Shown here: positions 11,651 to 21,192 of the stretch, in pieces
Layout: each line of letters opens with the position of its first letter
Position numbering within the stretch: the stretch's first letter is position 1
Source: Yponomeuta sedellus
Lineage: Eukaryota; Arthropoda; Insecta; Lepidoptera; Yponomeutidae
DNA: 64,000 nucleotides
Assembly (NCBI GenBank): GCA_934045075.1
Contig: OW203737.1
Coordinates: forward strand, 1,446,001-1,510,000
Direction: 5' to 3'
Made by a program: the position numbers and the translations under genes
Notes under the pieces: generated by a model
The model's input: only the letters and a program-made list of their open reading frames with translations
Database searches by the model: none
What the model was told of the DNA's origin: nothing

Positions 11651-11942
11651 TTTTAACTTCTTAAAACCTATTTAGAGGCTAAAAATGCCACCCATGCCGG
11701 GACTCAAACCCGCGACCTCTGGCTATCCGTGCCAGCGCTCTTTTCCAACTGAGCTAATGGGCGACTCACCGGCATCAGTGAAATTTCGAACCTCTTTACA
11801 CTATTCTCTGTATTACGTACAGGCAGCGACATCTGGCCGAACTAGATTGCATCACTTACAGCCCCGACTACCTACTTTGCAGTTAGGCCTTTACATCGGC
11901 ATAGGTGGAATTTTTAGCCTCTTAATAGGTTTTTAACTTCTT
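11651..11942 (-). repeat. SINE-T copy with inverted-repeat ends and 12-bp target-site duplication
   Basis: TTTTAACTTCTT at 11651-11662 and 11931-11942. The unit lies on the minus strand from AAAACCTATTTAGAGGC to ACATCGGC and is followed by an inverted 35-bp copy of its own terminus (GGAATTTTTAGCCTCTTAAT). Both ends therefore stop at the run of T next to the duplication, which makes the copy look like an inverted-repeat transposon. Confidence 0.85.
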
Positions 11943-12024
11943 GTTATAAGCTCTTCTTCTCTTCTTCGTTGTTTTCATTTATAACGTTTCTCCGTATTTC
12001 TCCGTATATGGGATGTATTAGCAA

Positions 12025-12170
12025 AGAGGAAGATAAAAAGTAGCAGGAACTGGCGTGCGTGCATGCAACGACTTATGAACGTTGATGAAGCGAAGGTGTT
12101 CTGTCAGGATCGTGGCAAGTGGCAGTCCCTGGTCTCTGCCTACCTCCCTGGGATACAGGCGTGACGTTAC
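12025..12170 (+). repeat. RTE-like LINE 3' end fragment
   Basis: Encodes the terminal residues around Leu-Met-Asn-Val-Asp-Glu-Ala-Lys and ends GGGATACAGGCGTGACG, as at 27329-28021 (minus strand) and 59010-59232. Confidence 0.7.
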
Positions 12171-12558
12171 TCGTATGTTAAATTGTTTCTTCGTATTAAT
12201 TAGTATCGCAACTATTGCCATACTAAAATACTAAATTCCTCGATATCTACACTTACGTCGACTTCAAAACTTATAGAGTATCTGAAAGTTATTCGCGATA
12301 TTATGTATTTTTGTACACCCTGTATAACAAGTGTATAAAAATATCGTGATGTTTTAAATAGGGAGTTAAGGCTTTGATTTATTTATTGTACGAACAAAAA
12401 TTTACAAATGGGTAGGTATAATATTGAAAGTCCACAATTTTTTTTCGTTGTACATATTTGTCCAAAACTAGCACAAACACAATAAAAAAATACAAACACA
12501 TTTCTAAATCATTGCTATAATATCCACTTAAAAACGGTAAATGAACTCAAAGTCACCC
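12171..12558. other. AT-rich sequence with nothing recognised
   Basis: No coding or repeat relation was seen. Confidence 0.4.
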
Positions 12559-12809
12559 TACAGTCTATTTATTCTTACTTGTCCAATTTAGTAAACAAGA
12601 TTCTACCCGTAAACTGTAACTTTTTAGACCAAAACTGCCATATTTCCATAAATGAAGTAACTTGGAACACTCTTTTAGATAAGACGCTGCCAATTCTAAA
12701 AACATAGTTCATGAATTTGCGAGAAAATGTCTAGCTTAGGCATCTAATCTCAATTTTAAGGTTAGAATTTTGTTTACTAAATTGGACAAGTAAGAATAAA
12801 TAGACTGTA
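12559..12809. mobile_element. TA-flanked MITE, family A, copy 1
   Basis: Terminal inverted repeats of about 45 bp begin CAGTCTATTTATTCTTACTT at 12561 and end with the complement at 12807, bounded by TA on both sides. A non-coding interior of about 160 bp is shared with 21193-21444. TA duplications and length fit a non-autonomous Tc1/mariner-type element. Confidence 0.85.
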
Positions 12810-13240
12810 TAGAATGGCGTATAATAATTCATTCGAAAAATGCGACCGTCAGAAAAGAAAAAAAATCCGTCGCGTTTACCTTACTACATTCAGGGCATAA
12901 ATTAAGTCAATGTGCGTAGGTGTATACCACTTTAAAGGAAGTCAGAAATGCACCCGAATGCATTTCATACCAATTTCGTATTGTGGAGACGATTTGTAAG
13001 CAAAATTCATGACAATTTCATTTAATTTAATGAATGTACCTAGTGGTTATTTTCCTTATTCGTAGTAAAATGACGTTGTACAGAGGTATTTTCTTTGCAA
13101 ATAAATATATTTGTACATTTTTGTGCCTTACCTTGCAATCTTATTATACTTACAGGGTGTTAAAATTGTGGTTTCGTCATGTAACCGCCTTTGGAACTTC
13201 CGTAAATAGAACCAAATGTTGAAAAATATGACGATGAAGC
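12810..13240. other. AT-rich sequence with nothing recognised
   Basis: One 62-codon frame at 13034-13222 without recognisable features. Confidence 0.4.
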
Positions 13241-13738
13241 AGGATTAATCGCTCGCAGTCCCGGCTGCCTAAGTGATCTTAAACGATCACGAAGGTTAAG
13301 CAAAACAGGGCGCGTTCAGTGCATGGATGGGTAAACCGTCTACGACTAACGCTAGTAGCATTTTTCGAGCGGTTCCGTGCTTCGCAAGGCACGTTAAGCA
13401 GTTGGTGCCGGCTGCCGCCGATAGATGGCAGTTGTTAAGCCAACTCAGAGGCCTTAGGGCGGCTTGAAAACCTCTGACAGTAAGACCAGCCACTAGTCTT
13501 GCAATAAATCCGGACTTGGCCTCCGTGGTGGAGTATGGCCTATACCTTCCTCAGGGAAGAGACCCGTGTCCCTCGGTGGGGACATAATGGGTTGATGATG
13601 ACGAGGATTAATCTATCAGACTCCTCGACTGCTGGATATAGGCCTTCCCCAAGGCAGCCACTTCCATTTGTCCTCGGCCATCCTCATCCAGCCACTGCCA
13701 GCAATCTGCCTCAGATTGTCGTTCTAGCAAGCCGATAA
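13241..13738 (+). repeat. SINE-5S, long form
   Basis: The head carries GGTTAAGCAA (box-A-like) and GGATGGGTAAACCG, the latter close to the 5S box C. A body with CTTCGCAAGGCACGTTAAGC and CTAGTCTTGCAA follows, then an extra 170-bp segment from GACTCCTCGACTGCTGG to TGCGTCTAGTTAGTAA. The same long form occurs at 21588-22080. Confidence 0.8.
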
Positions 13739-14052
13739 GCGTTCTACGCTGCGTCTAGTTAGTAAAGAAAACTGAATTCTCATAGATACGAGTAGATAGA
13801 TAACACTATATTATAAAAGTGAATCGCTGAATGTGTTGGTAAGCGCAAATCTCGAGAGCAGCTGAACCGATTTCGCTAATTCTTTTTTAGAATATTCCTT
13901 GAAGTACACGAGGATACACGAAAATACATCCAGACTGAGGGCATTCGTACAAATTCATGGTGGCCCTTTGTGAGAATCAAACCGGCGACCTCCAGCATGG
14001 TAAATGATAAAACCGCTAGACTAACAAAGCAGTGAAAGTGAAAGTGATATAA

Positions 14053-14188
14053 GGCCAGTTTCTGAATTGAGAATTTTACTAAGTAAATACTTAAGTAACG
14101 ATCCGTCAAGCTCTTTTCTAAGAATTTCGAAGAGACAGTTCTATAGTTAAGTATTTACTTAGTGAATTTCTCAGTTCAGAAATCGGCC
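14053..14188. mobile_element. Short inverted-repeat element (MITE)
   Basis: Imperfect terminal inverted repeats of about 40 bp start GGCCAGTTTCTGAATTGAGA and end CAGTTCAGAAATCGGCC. Internal ACTAAGTAAATACTTAAGTA pairs with TTAAGTATTTACTTAGTGAA. Total 136 bp with no coding. Superfamily unassigned. Confidence 0.7.
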
Positions 14189-14231
14189 GATTGTCTTTAT
14201 TGCCAATAAATATTAAATGACTTACAATAAC

Positions 14232-14470
14232 GGTGAAGGAAAACATCGTGAGGAAACCCGCCGCTTGGTTGGCTCCGCACGTATTGACTAGTCTTTCCTG
14301 TGAGCCAGGCCGACTAAGCTGTCAGGATGGTATAGGTGCTGGGCAAGAATACACCATCTATAAAACCATGTCCCGGTCACTACAGCGTCGGAGTGGTCCC
14401 TTCACCCATCTAGTGTGAGTGAAGATGCCACTGGACGCTGTATAAATCATCTCATTACGTAGATGCAAAA
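14232..14470 (+). repeat. SINE-G body copy
   Basis: Starts GGTGAAGGAAAACATCGTGA, then TCAGGATGGTATAGGTGCTG, then GGACGCTGTATAAATCATCT and an A-run. Complete version with a tRNA-like head at 55428-55815. Confidence 0.7.
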
Positions 14471-14921
14471 AAGGCGAATAGTAGTAGTACCTACAGTAAC
14501 TGAAATACATGTTAAACTAAATTTGGCAAAATGCCGTATGCTCAGCTTTAAATCGTCAGAGAACAAGCTCCACTGGCGACGCGAGTATATATAACGAGTA
14601 CGAGTATATACAAATGTTGTTATAAATACTCCGTGTAAATGCTGAGAATAATTTTCCCTTCGATTTGAGACCACCCATAATCGGCTTGCGTGGCGGGTTG
14701 CGTGCGCGCAGGCCGTCAAACAAAGACCTCGGTAGCTAATACTTTAGTGCCTGTTGCGAATTTGGCATGAAGGCTAGTCTGAGAAGCAAAGGAGCTTTGA
14801 ACTACGCACAGCACTTATCAATTGTTCACACCTAAGCTAGATTATATGATTTTCTATTTGTGGCCGATAATAAAACAAATGAAGAATGAATGAATTTGTG
14901 ACGTTATATTAGCAATATAAG
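14471..14921. other. Unassigned region between SINE-G copies
   Basis: A minus-strand 90-codon frame at 14447-14719 lacks recognisable domains. Otherwise featureless. Confidence 0.35.
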
Positions 14922-15166
14922 GCTTGCCCAGCACCTATACCATCCTAACTTAGTTGGCCTAGCCCACAGGAAAGACTAGTCAATACGTACGGAGCCAACC
15001 AAGCCGCGGGTTTCCTCACGGTGTTTTCCTTCACGGTCACCACCCTCATACATCGTCTAAAACCATGTGCCAGGCACTACAGTATCCGAGTGGCCCCTTC
15101 ACCCATCTAGTGTGAGTGAAGATGCCACTGGACGCTGTATAAATCATCTCATTACGTAGATGCAGA
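14922..15166. repeat. SINE-G copy with inverted 5' half
   Basis: The first half (14922-15036) is on the minus strand and reads GGCTTGCCCAGCACC to AACACCGTGAGG in complement. The second half (about 15045-15166) is on the plus strand, from AAACCATGTGCCAGGCAC to ATCATCTCATTACGTAG. The halves are non-overlapping parts of one unit, the signature of a 5' inversion during retroposition. Confidence 0.7.
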
Positions 15167-15171
15167 GTAGC

Positions 15172-15532
15172 AATCATCATCAACCCATTATGTCCCCATC
15201 GAGAGGCACAGGTCTCTTCCCTGAGGAAGGTATAGGCCATACGCCAACATGAGGTCCAGGTCCAGATTGGTGGAGGCTTGCAAGACTAGTGGCTGGTCTT
15301 ACTGTCAGAAGTTATCAAGCCGCCCATAAGACCTCTGACATGGCTTAACAACTGCCATTATATGACAGCCGCCTCCAACGGCTTAGCGTGCCTTGCGAAG
15401 CACGGAAGCGCACGGAAAAATGCCACTAGCGGTAGTCACGGGACGCTTACCCATCCTGTACCTGACCGCGCCTGTTGTTGCTTAACCAAGTGATTGATTA
15501 GAATCACTCGGTTCGCCTAGGCCACGAGCGCT
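15172..15532 (-). repeat. SINE-5S, nearly full length
   Basis: On the minus strand the order is: GAAGCGCTCGTGGCCTAGG, GGTTAAGCAACAACAGGCGC, GGATGGGTAAGCG, CTTCGCAAGGCACG, GGCGGCTTGATAACTTCTGA, and the terminal GGACATAATGGGTTGATG. The head aligns with the internal control region of 5S rRNA. Confidence 0.85.
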
Positions 15533-15544
15533 TCCAGGCCATAT

Positions 15545-15869
15545 AAAAAAACCGGCCAAGTGCGAGTCAGACTCGCGCACCGAGGGTTCCGTACAAACCT
15601 GTATTATAGACCTGAGTATTTGGTATGAATTTCAATTTAATACCTCTACGCGTTTATGAGGAAATGGGTAGTAAGTTTAAAATTATTAAAAAAATATATA
15701 TTATGAGATGTAACTAAAAATTTATGGTTTTCGTAATTTTTCCTTTATCTATGCTATAAGACGTTGCTTCGTACCAAATTTCAAGATTCTGAGTTCACGG
15801 GGAGCACCCTGTAGGTTTTGATTCCCTTGCAAGTGTCGAAAATTTGCGGCATAAACGGCTGTATCTTTT
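15545..15869 (+). repeat. Lepidopteran dispersed repeat, left part
   Basis: Begins AACCGGCCAAGTGCGAGTCA and continues to the LTR element inserted at 15865. The right part resumes at 20267 and ends with ACGGAACCCTAAAA at 20465. Sequences with this opening and GGTTCCGTAC are very common in Lepidoptera. Its class is not settled here. Confidence 0.75.
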
Positions 15870-15978
15870 TGTTGCGTCGCTCTCTCTCTCGCTCGTTTGG
15901 CTCGTGCCACGACAGTTTACTGTGCTCATTAGAATAAACATTTGATTAATTAATTCAGTGTTTTCTTCATATATAACA
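15870..15978 (+). repeat. 5' LTR
   Basis: 109 bp starting TGTTGCGTCGCTCTC and ending CATATATAACA, identical to the 3' LTR at every position compared. Contains AATAAACA near its centre and an AT-rich ATATATAA near the end. Confidence 0.95.
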
Positions 15979-15979
15979 G

Positions 15980-15998
15980 TTTGGCGACGAGGTATAAA
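15980..15998 (+). other. Probable primer-binding site
   Basis: TTTGGCGACGAGGTATAA follows the 5' LTR after one base. A TGG-containing site at this position is expected for tRNA-primed minus-strand synthesis. The priming tRNA was not determined. Confidence 0.5.
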
Positions 15999-16178
15999 GA
16001 ACCGCGCGTGTGCACAAATAAGAATCGGCGAAATTAAGCCAACAAAACTCAAGTAATAAGTAAGTGCAAATATTGCATTAAGCAGGACGCCGTGGCCGCC
16101 ATCTTATTATATTACCCATTGTGCAAATAAAAATTACGACACCCACAGCCAAGTGTCGGTCGGTGACTTTTTGTTTCA

Positions 16179-17273
16179 ATGACAGACGAAAACAGTTCAC
16201 ACGCTGACATTGAAAACGAAATTTTATCGTCTGGGAAGTGTTCTTGGATATACAGGCTAAGCAAAGAAGAATTACAAAAGTATTTGCGAAAAGCTGGAAT
16301 AAACCACGAATCCTTGAAGGTGGATGAACTAAGAAAACTCCTCCGTGACTATTGTTTAAGTAAACAACACCTAGAAAGGCTAGAAGAGCAAAATAAAATG
16401 GCTACTTATAGCCTGCAGCCTTTCGACGGAGAAAACTGGGAGTGCTTTGAGCAACAATTGGAATGCATCATAACACTGAATGAAGTCAAAGAAGAAAAAA
16501 AGGTACCGTTGTTATTAACAAAAATTACACCCAAAGTGTTGGAAGTGTTAAATTGTTTGTGCGCTCCAAATAGACCTTTCAAGCTAAATTTTAGTGACCT
16601 ATGCCAAAAACTTAAGGAGAAATACAAAATAAAACAACCAACAGCATTAGATCGGGCAGTTTTTCGCAGTCGAAACCAAATGCCTAGCGAAACAGTGGAA
16701 GATTATGCCTTGCAACTTAGAAAAATAGGTGCCAAGTGCCAATTTAAAGACCTGGAGGACCAGATGAAAGAAAAGCTAATCGATGGTGTACATTCAAAAC
16801 TAGTGAAGTTTGAACTGTTAAAGAGTAGCTCGCAAATGACTTTCACAGAAACTATCACACTAGCACGGACAGTGGAGGCAGCATTACTACAAACAAATGG
16901 AAAAAGTGAAAATAATGTCTCGGAAATGTTCTATTACAAGAAGACGAAGATGGAGAAAAACCGAGAAGAAAATAAATACAGAACAGCAACAAGAAGGATT
17001 CCAGACAAAAGTGACAATAGATGCTATTGCTGTGGAGCAACTAACCATATCAAGGCGCAGTGCAGGTTACTAAAGAAGTTTTGTTCCGAGTGTGGCCAAC
17101 AAGGACATATATATAAAATGTGCATTAGGAATAAAAGAATGCAAGTATATACTCTGGAAAAGGAAGATACAAAGGACCCTAATGTGGAGGAACCAGAAGA
17201 CGTGGAGGCTTCTGTAGCACAGTTGTTTAATGAGTATGAAATTTACTCAGTTAATAAGCAAAGCGACATGTAA
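16179..17273 (+). CDS. LTR retrotransposon Gag polyprotein
   Basis: 364 codons. Gag builds the capsid that packages element RNA in the cytoplasm. The amino-terminal 70 residues are helical and charged, with a SAP-like Lys-Val-Asp-Glu-Leu-Arg-Lys-Leu-Leu at 47-55. A central capsid-like region follows (about 75-235, opening Gln-Pro-Phe-Asp-Gly). Two CCHC zinc knuckles end the protein: C282-C285-H290-C295 and C302-C305-H310-C315, for nucleic-acid binding. The tail is acidic and stops at 17273. The start at 16179 is the first ATG after the leader and gives a length usual for this class. The pol frame is offset and opens only at about 17257, so Gag-Pol would need frameshifting within a very short overlap. 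No protease sequence follows the knuckles. Confidence 0.9.
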   Translation: MTDENSSHADIENEILSSGKCSWIYRLSKEELQKYLRKAGINHESLKVDELRKLLRDYCLSKQHLERLEEQNKMATYSLQPFDGENWECFEQQLECIITLNEVKEEKKVPLLLTKITPKVLEVLNCLCAPNRPFKLNFSDLCQKLKEKYKIKQPTALDRAVFRSRNQMPSETVEDYALQLRKIGAKCQFKDLEDQMKEKLIDGVHSKLVKFELLKSSSQMTFTETITLARTVEAALLQTNGKSENNVSEMFYYKKTKMEKNREENKYRTATRRIPDKSDNRCYCCGATNHIKAQCRLLKKFCSECGQQGHIYKMCIRNKRMQVYTLEKEDTKDPNVEEPEDVEASVAQLFNEYEIYSVNKQSDM

Positions 17274-17290
17274 AGGAACAGTTTGCAGAA

Positions 17291-19843
17291 ATGTTCAGTC
17301 CGGGATGGGGAAACTTCAAAGGTGAAACAATTAAATTAAAATTAAAACCGGATGCCAAATCAAAGTGTTTGCCTGTACGTCGGACACCATTCGCATTGAA
17401 AGAAAAGGTAAAATCTGAAATTAATCGATTACTAGAAAATGGCAGGATTATTCCTGTAGAATATAGCCAGTGGGGCACGCCTGTAGTCCCAATTATAAAA
17501 CCAGACGGAACAGTAAGACTTTGCGGAGATTACAAGGTTACTTTAAACCCACACTTGGAGGTGGATCATTTTCCATTGCCCCATTTTGATGATATACTTG
17601 ACAGACTCAAAAACGGACAATATTTCTGCGAACTGGACCTAAAGGAGGCTTATCTACAGGCACCTTTAGATAAAGAATCACAAGAACTGACCACTATTGT
17701 AACCGAAGTAGGTACTTACAAGTACCAGTATTTACCTTATGGTGTGAGTACAGGGCCAGGGTCATTTCAACGGCTGATGTGTAACAAATTGTCTTGCATA
17801 GAAAACACCATAGTATTTATTGACAATATTTACATAGTAGGACAGACAGTAGACGAAACACTAAAAACACTCAGTAAAGTACTGACTAAACTGCAGGAAT
17901 GTGAATTTAAGCTAAAGATTGACAAATGTAAATTTTTCAAAACAAGCATAGATGTATTTGGGTTTAGAATAACTAACAAAGAGATAAGTGTAATAAAGGA
18001 AAATATAGAACCTATGTTAAGAGCGGAAGCACCAAAGAATGTTACCATGCTGAAGTCCTTTCTAGGCAAAGTCACTTACTATTCCAGGTTCTTAAAGAAC
18101 ATGGCAAAAATAAAAGCACCACTGCATGAATGTACACAAAAGAATAAATTCCATTGGACAAAGGAATGTGACAATGCTTTCAACCAAATAAAAGAAAAAT
18201 TGTCATCAATGGACATTTTATACCACTATGACCCTAAATTACCTCTAATTTTGACTTGTGATGCTTCACATACAGCTTTGGGAGCTGTTCTATCAAATCG
18301 TGATGCACAAGGTGTGGTTAGGCCTATAGCATATGCAAGTAAAAAATTAAATTCAACACAATTAAAATATTCAGCCATTGATAAGGAGGGCATGGCAATT
18401 ATTTTTGGTGTGACCAAATTTTATAATTATACTTATGGGCGCCCATTCGAATTAGAGACTGATAATGCAGCATTAGTCAGGATTTTTGGTCCAACTAAGG
18501 GCATTCCAAAGATGGCAGCCAAAAGGCTACAACATTATGCAATTTTCCTATCTGCATTCAATTATAAAATTAGATACATTAAGACAAATTTAAACCCAGC
18601 TGATTTCCTGTCACGCACAAACAGCTCAGATATTAAAAGTGATATAGATATTCATCCAATTTGTCAGGATGGCGATATTAGCAATATTCATTACATAAAT
18701 AACTCTGGAATGGAGAAACTTGATTGGAAATTAATACAAAGGGAAACAAAAAAAGATTTAATTTTGTCAACTGTTGTTAGGTACACTACTGATGGCTGGC
18801 CAGAAAAACGAACGTTAAGAAAGGAATTACTTCCTTACTTTAATAAAAAAAATGAACTCAGTGTTGACCGGGGCTGCTTATTCTGGGGATACAGAATAAA
18901 TATACCAATAATATTAAAAGACACAGTGCTCGAAGAGTTGCATAAAAGTCATTTCGGAACAGTACGAATGAAACAACTAGCACGTTCGTATTTCTGGTGG
19001 CCACAAGTAGACTCAGAAATTGAAAATATAACTAACAATTGTATAACGTGTCTAAGTAACCAAAAAGCCCCACGAAAATGTCAAGTAAAAGCATGGCCAA
19101 CACCGCCCTCAGTATGGTACCGGTTACATGCTGACTTTTTAGGGCCTTTCTATGGTAAAATGTATATAGTGATAGTTGACAGTTACTCAAAGTGGGTAGA
19201 GGCAATTGAAATGTCTAATATCACTGCCACGAAAACAATAGAAGTTTTCAAATATGTATTTGCCAGGTTTGGTTATCCTATCCACTTGGTTACTGATAAC
19301 GGCCCTACCTTTACAAGTTCAGAATTTAGCAATTATTGTAATAACATCAATGTAAAACATACCTTTTCACCACCCTACTATCCGGCAACTACTGGAGCCG
19401 CGGAGCGTTTTGTAGAAACTTTTAAATCACATGTAACAAAAATTAAAGAGAGTGGAAATACACTAGCGTCGGCAATAAATTTATTTCTTTTTGACTACAG
19501 AAATATGCCCCATAGTGCAACGGGAATGACTCCTGCCAGGCTAATGCTGGGCAGGGAGCTCAGAAATAGATTTACATTGCTGAGACCACCAACTTTGCCA
19601 GAAATTACATATGAAATGCTTGAAAAACAAAGTAAGAACATGTTACATAAGAGAACAGTTAACTTTGAGGTAGGTGAAAAGGTAATGGTCAGAGATTATC
19701 GTAGAGGGCTTAAGCCATGGATTCAAGGAGTAGTATTGGAAGAATCAGTACCAAATACTACATATAACATAGATGTTTGTGGTTGTAAGTGGAAAAGACA
19801 TGTAAACCAGATGCAGAAATGTGGTGAAAATTTGGAAAATTAA
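17291..19843 (+). CDS. LTR retrotransposon Pol: reverse transcriptase, RNase H, integrase
   Basis: 850 codons from the first ATG; the frame is open from about 17257. Reverse transcriptase occupies residues 1-260. The first catalytic Asp is D116 in Leu-Asp-Leu-Lys-Glu. The usual Tyr/Phe-x-Asp-Asp motif reads Phe-Ile-Asp-Asn (176-179), with codon AAT at 17825-17827 in place of an Asp codon. RNase H spans about 315-440 with D324, E366 and D391. The integrase zinc domain has H551, H554, C584 and C587. The integrase core has D615, D669 and E705, followed by a GAAERF stretch. Integrase and RNase H residues are complete. There is no protease upstream. The single Asp-to-Asn change would be expected to cripple DNA synthesis, so this copy probably relied on proteins supplied elsewhere or mutated after insertion. 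Confidence 0.93.
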   Translation: MFSPGWGNFKGETIKLKLKPDAKSKCLPVRRTPFALKEKVKSEINRLLENGRIIPVEYSQWGTPVVPIIKPDGTVRLCGDYKVTLNPHLEVDHFPLPHFDDILDRLKNGQYFCELDLKEAYLQAPLDKESQELTTIVTEVGTYKYQYLPYGVSTGPGSFQRLMCNKLSCIENTIVFIDNIYIVGQTVDETLKTLSKVLTKLQECEFKLKIDKCKFFKTSIDVFGFRITNKEISVIKENIEPMLRAEAPKNVTMLKSFLGKVTYYSRFLKNMAKIKAPLHECTQKNKFHWTKECDNAFNQIKEKLSSMDILYHYDPKLPLILTCDASHTALGAVLSNRDAQGVVRPIAYASKKLNSTQLKYSAIDKEGMAIIFGVTKFYNYTYGRPFELETDNAALVRIFGPTKGIPKMAAKRLQHYAIFLSAFNYKIRYIKTNLNPADFLSRTNSSDIKSDIDIHPICQDGDISNIHYINNSGMEKLDWKLIQRETKKDLILSTVVRYTTDGWPEKRTLRKELLPYFNKKNELSVDRGCLFWGYRINIPIILKDTVLEELHKSHFGTVRMKQLARSYFWWPQVDSEIENITNNCITCLSNQKAPRKCQVKAWPTPPSVWYRLHADFLGPFYGKMYIVIVDSYSKWVEAIEMSNITATKTIEVFKYVFARFGYPIHLVTDNGPTFTSSEFSNYCNNINVKHTFSPPYYPATTGAAERFVETFKSHVTKIKESGNTLASAINLFLFDYRNMPHSATGMTPARLMLGRELRNRFTLLRPPTLPEITYEMLEKQSKNMLHKRTVNFEVGEKVMVRDYRRGLKPWIQGVVLEESVPNTTYNIDVCGCKWKRHVNQMQKCGENLEN

Positions 19844-20152
19844 TGTTAGTACATAGTTAGATATATTACTATCACACTAGTTCGTAGGACTTCTTATGAT
19901 GTATGCAGTAATGCATGATGCCAAGAACTTGTATTAGTTTAAGCTAGGATTAAGTCTGTTCGTAGGACGTTCATAAGAATGTATGCTGAGCATGATACCG
20001 AGAACAAATTTACTAAGTACCTAGGTATTTATTTAACATAAAATACTCTTTAAAATATGTAACATTTCTGTAATTATCTCATAGGGGTGAAGGGATAGCC
20101 ATAAATAAAAAACATCCTAGATACTATTAATTTATTTTAATGCCGTGAAGAG
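19844..20152 (+). other. LTR element 3' untranslated region
   Basis: Non-coding, with two imperfect repeats around GTTCGTAGGACTTCTTATGA and GTTCGTAGGACGTTCATAAG. A purine tract GGGGTGAAGGGA at 20085 lies 57 bp before the LTR, and GTGAAGAG lies immediately before it. Either could be the polypurine tract, the second by position. Confidence 0.6.
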
Positions 20153-20261
20153 TGTTGCGTCGCTCTCTCTCTCGCTCGTTTGGCTCGTGCCACGACAGTT
20201 TACTGTGCTCATTAGAATAAACATTTGATTAATTAATTCAGTGTTTTCTTCATATATAACA
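20153..20261 (+). repeat. 3' LTR
   Basis: 109 bp, identical to the 5' LTR, followed by the duplicated CTTTT. Confidence 0.95.
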
Positions 20262-20266
20262 CTTTT

Positions 20267-20465
20267 GATTGCGTTGGCTTAGAAGTTTGATTTTTTCACA
20301 GCTTCAAGGGACAGTAGACCTGAGTAATTGATATAAATTTCAGCTTCATACCTCCATGCGTTTCTGAGAAAAAGGGTCTTGACAGACGGACGGACGGACA
20401 GACGGACAACAAAGTGATCCTATAAGGGTTCCGTTTTTTCCTTTTGAGGTACGGAACCCTAAAAA
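20267..20465 (+). repeat. Lepidopteran dispersed repeat, right part
   Basis: Resumes after the LTR element with GATTGCGTTGG, has GACGGACGGACGGACAGACG, and ends GGTACGGAACCCTAAAA. Together with 15545-15869 it makes an element of about 520 bp whose ends contain inverted GGGTTCCGTAC and GTACGGAACCC. Confidence 0.75.
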
Positions 20466-20701
20466 ATACATATTATTGACACTTATTATTGGCTTGTAAT
20501 TTTATATACTTGTAATTTTTTTTTTCATTTTGATCTTTTGTTTTGTAATGTATAAGTTGTAAATTAATCAAATTAAATCCTTACTTTTAAGTATTTTGCT
20601 ACGCCTTTATCGGTAAAATTATACGTGCAATATCTAATAATAAGATCTATGAATACTGTAATTTATAGTAATAAATGAATTGAATTGAATTTAATTACAG
20701 A

Positions 20702-20820
20702 AATGAAATGAAATGATTTTATTCAAAGTAGCGCAATAACTGCGTCTTAATGAACGTTACAATTCAAACTTGGTGCCCATAATTTTGGAGGAAAAATGGA
20801 CAAATAAACTCCAAACTTTT
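20702..20820 (-). repeat. LINE-D 3' end fragment
   Basis: The GAAAT tail, then complements of TAAGCCGCAGTT and of the 3' untranslated sequence that follows the reverse transcriptase frame at 34406-36562. A short 5'-truncated copy on the minus strand. A SINE-5S tail fragment follows at 20834-20899. Confidence 0.7.
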
Positions 20821-21192
20821 TAACAGTTTTAACTATACCTTCCTTAGGGAAGACCCATTCCCCACGGTGGGGACATAATGGGTTCATGATGATGATGATA
20901 TAACGGTTTTGCTACGACTATTGCAGACTACAACAAAAGGAGACAGTCGAATTGACTCGATATAATTTCAATTGCGTGACATAATTCCAATTAAAATTAC
21001 ATACCGTAGATGACATAATAAACAAAGGCCCCCACACCTGTTTTCGGATCCACCTTGTGTTTCTTTTATTTATTCAATACTGTTAAACGGGTCATGTTTT
21101 AAACTAAACGACCGGTGTTCGATAAATGATCGAATATTTTCGAAACACTTTCACTTAACTGAAACCTACTTAACTACCCTAACTACCGAACC

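Larger units (their letters stand above)
15865..20266 (+). mobile_element. Ty3/gypsy-type LTR retrotransposon with 5-bp target-site duplication
   Basis: Identical 109-bp LTRs (15870-15978 and 20153-20261) begin TG and end CA, and are flanked by CTTTT at 15865-15869 and 20262-20266. Between them are a gag frame and a pol frame in the order reverse transcriptase, RNase H, integrase, which is the Ty3/gypsy order. The body is only 4.4 kb. No aspartic protease was found between gag and reverse transcriptase. Identical LTRs imply recent insertion, but the pol active site is altered. Confidence 0.95.
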
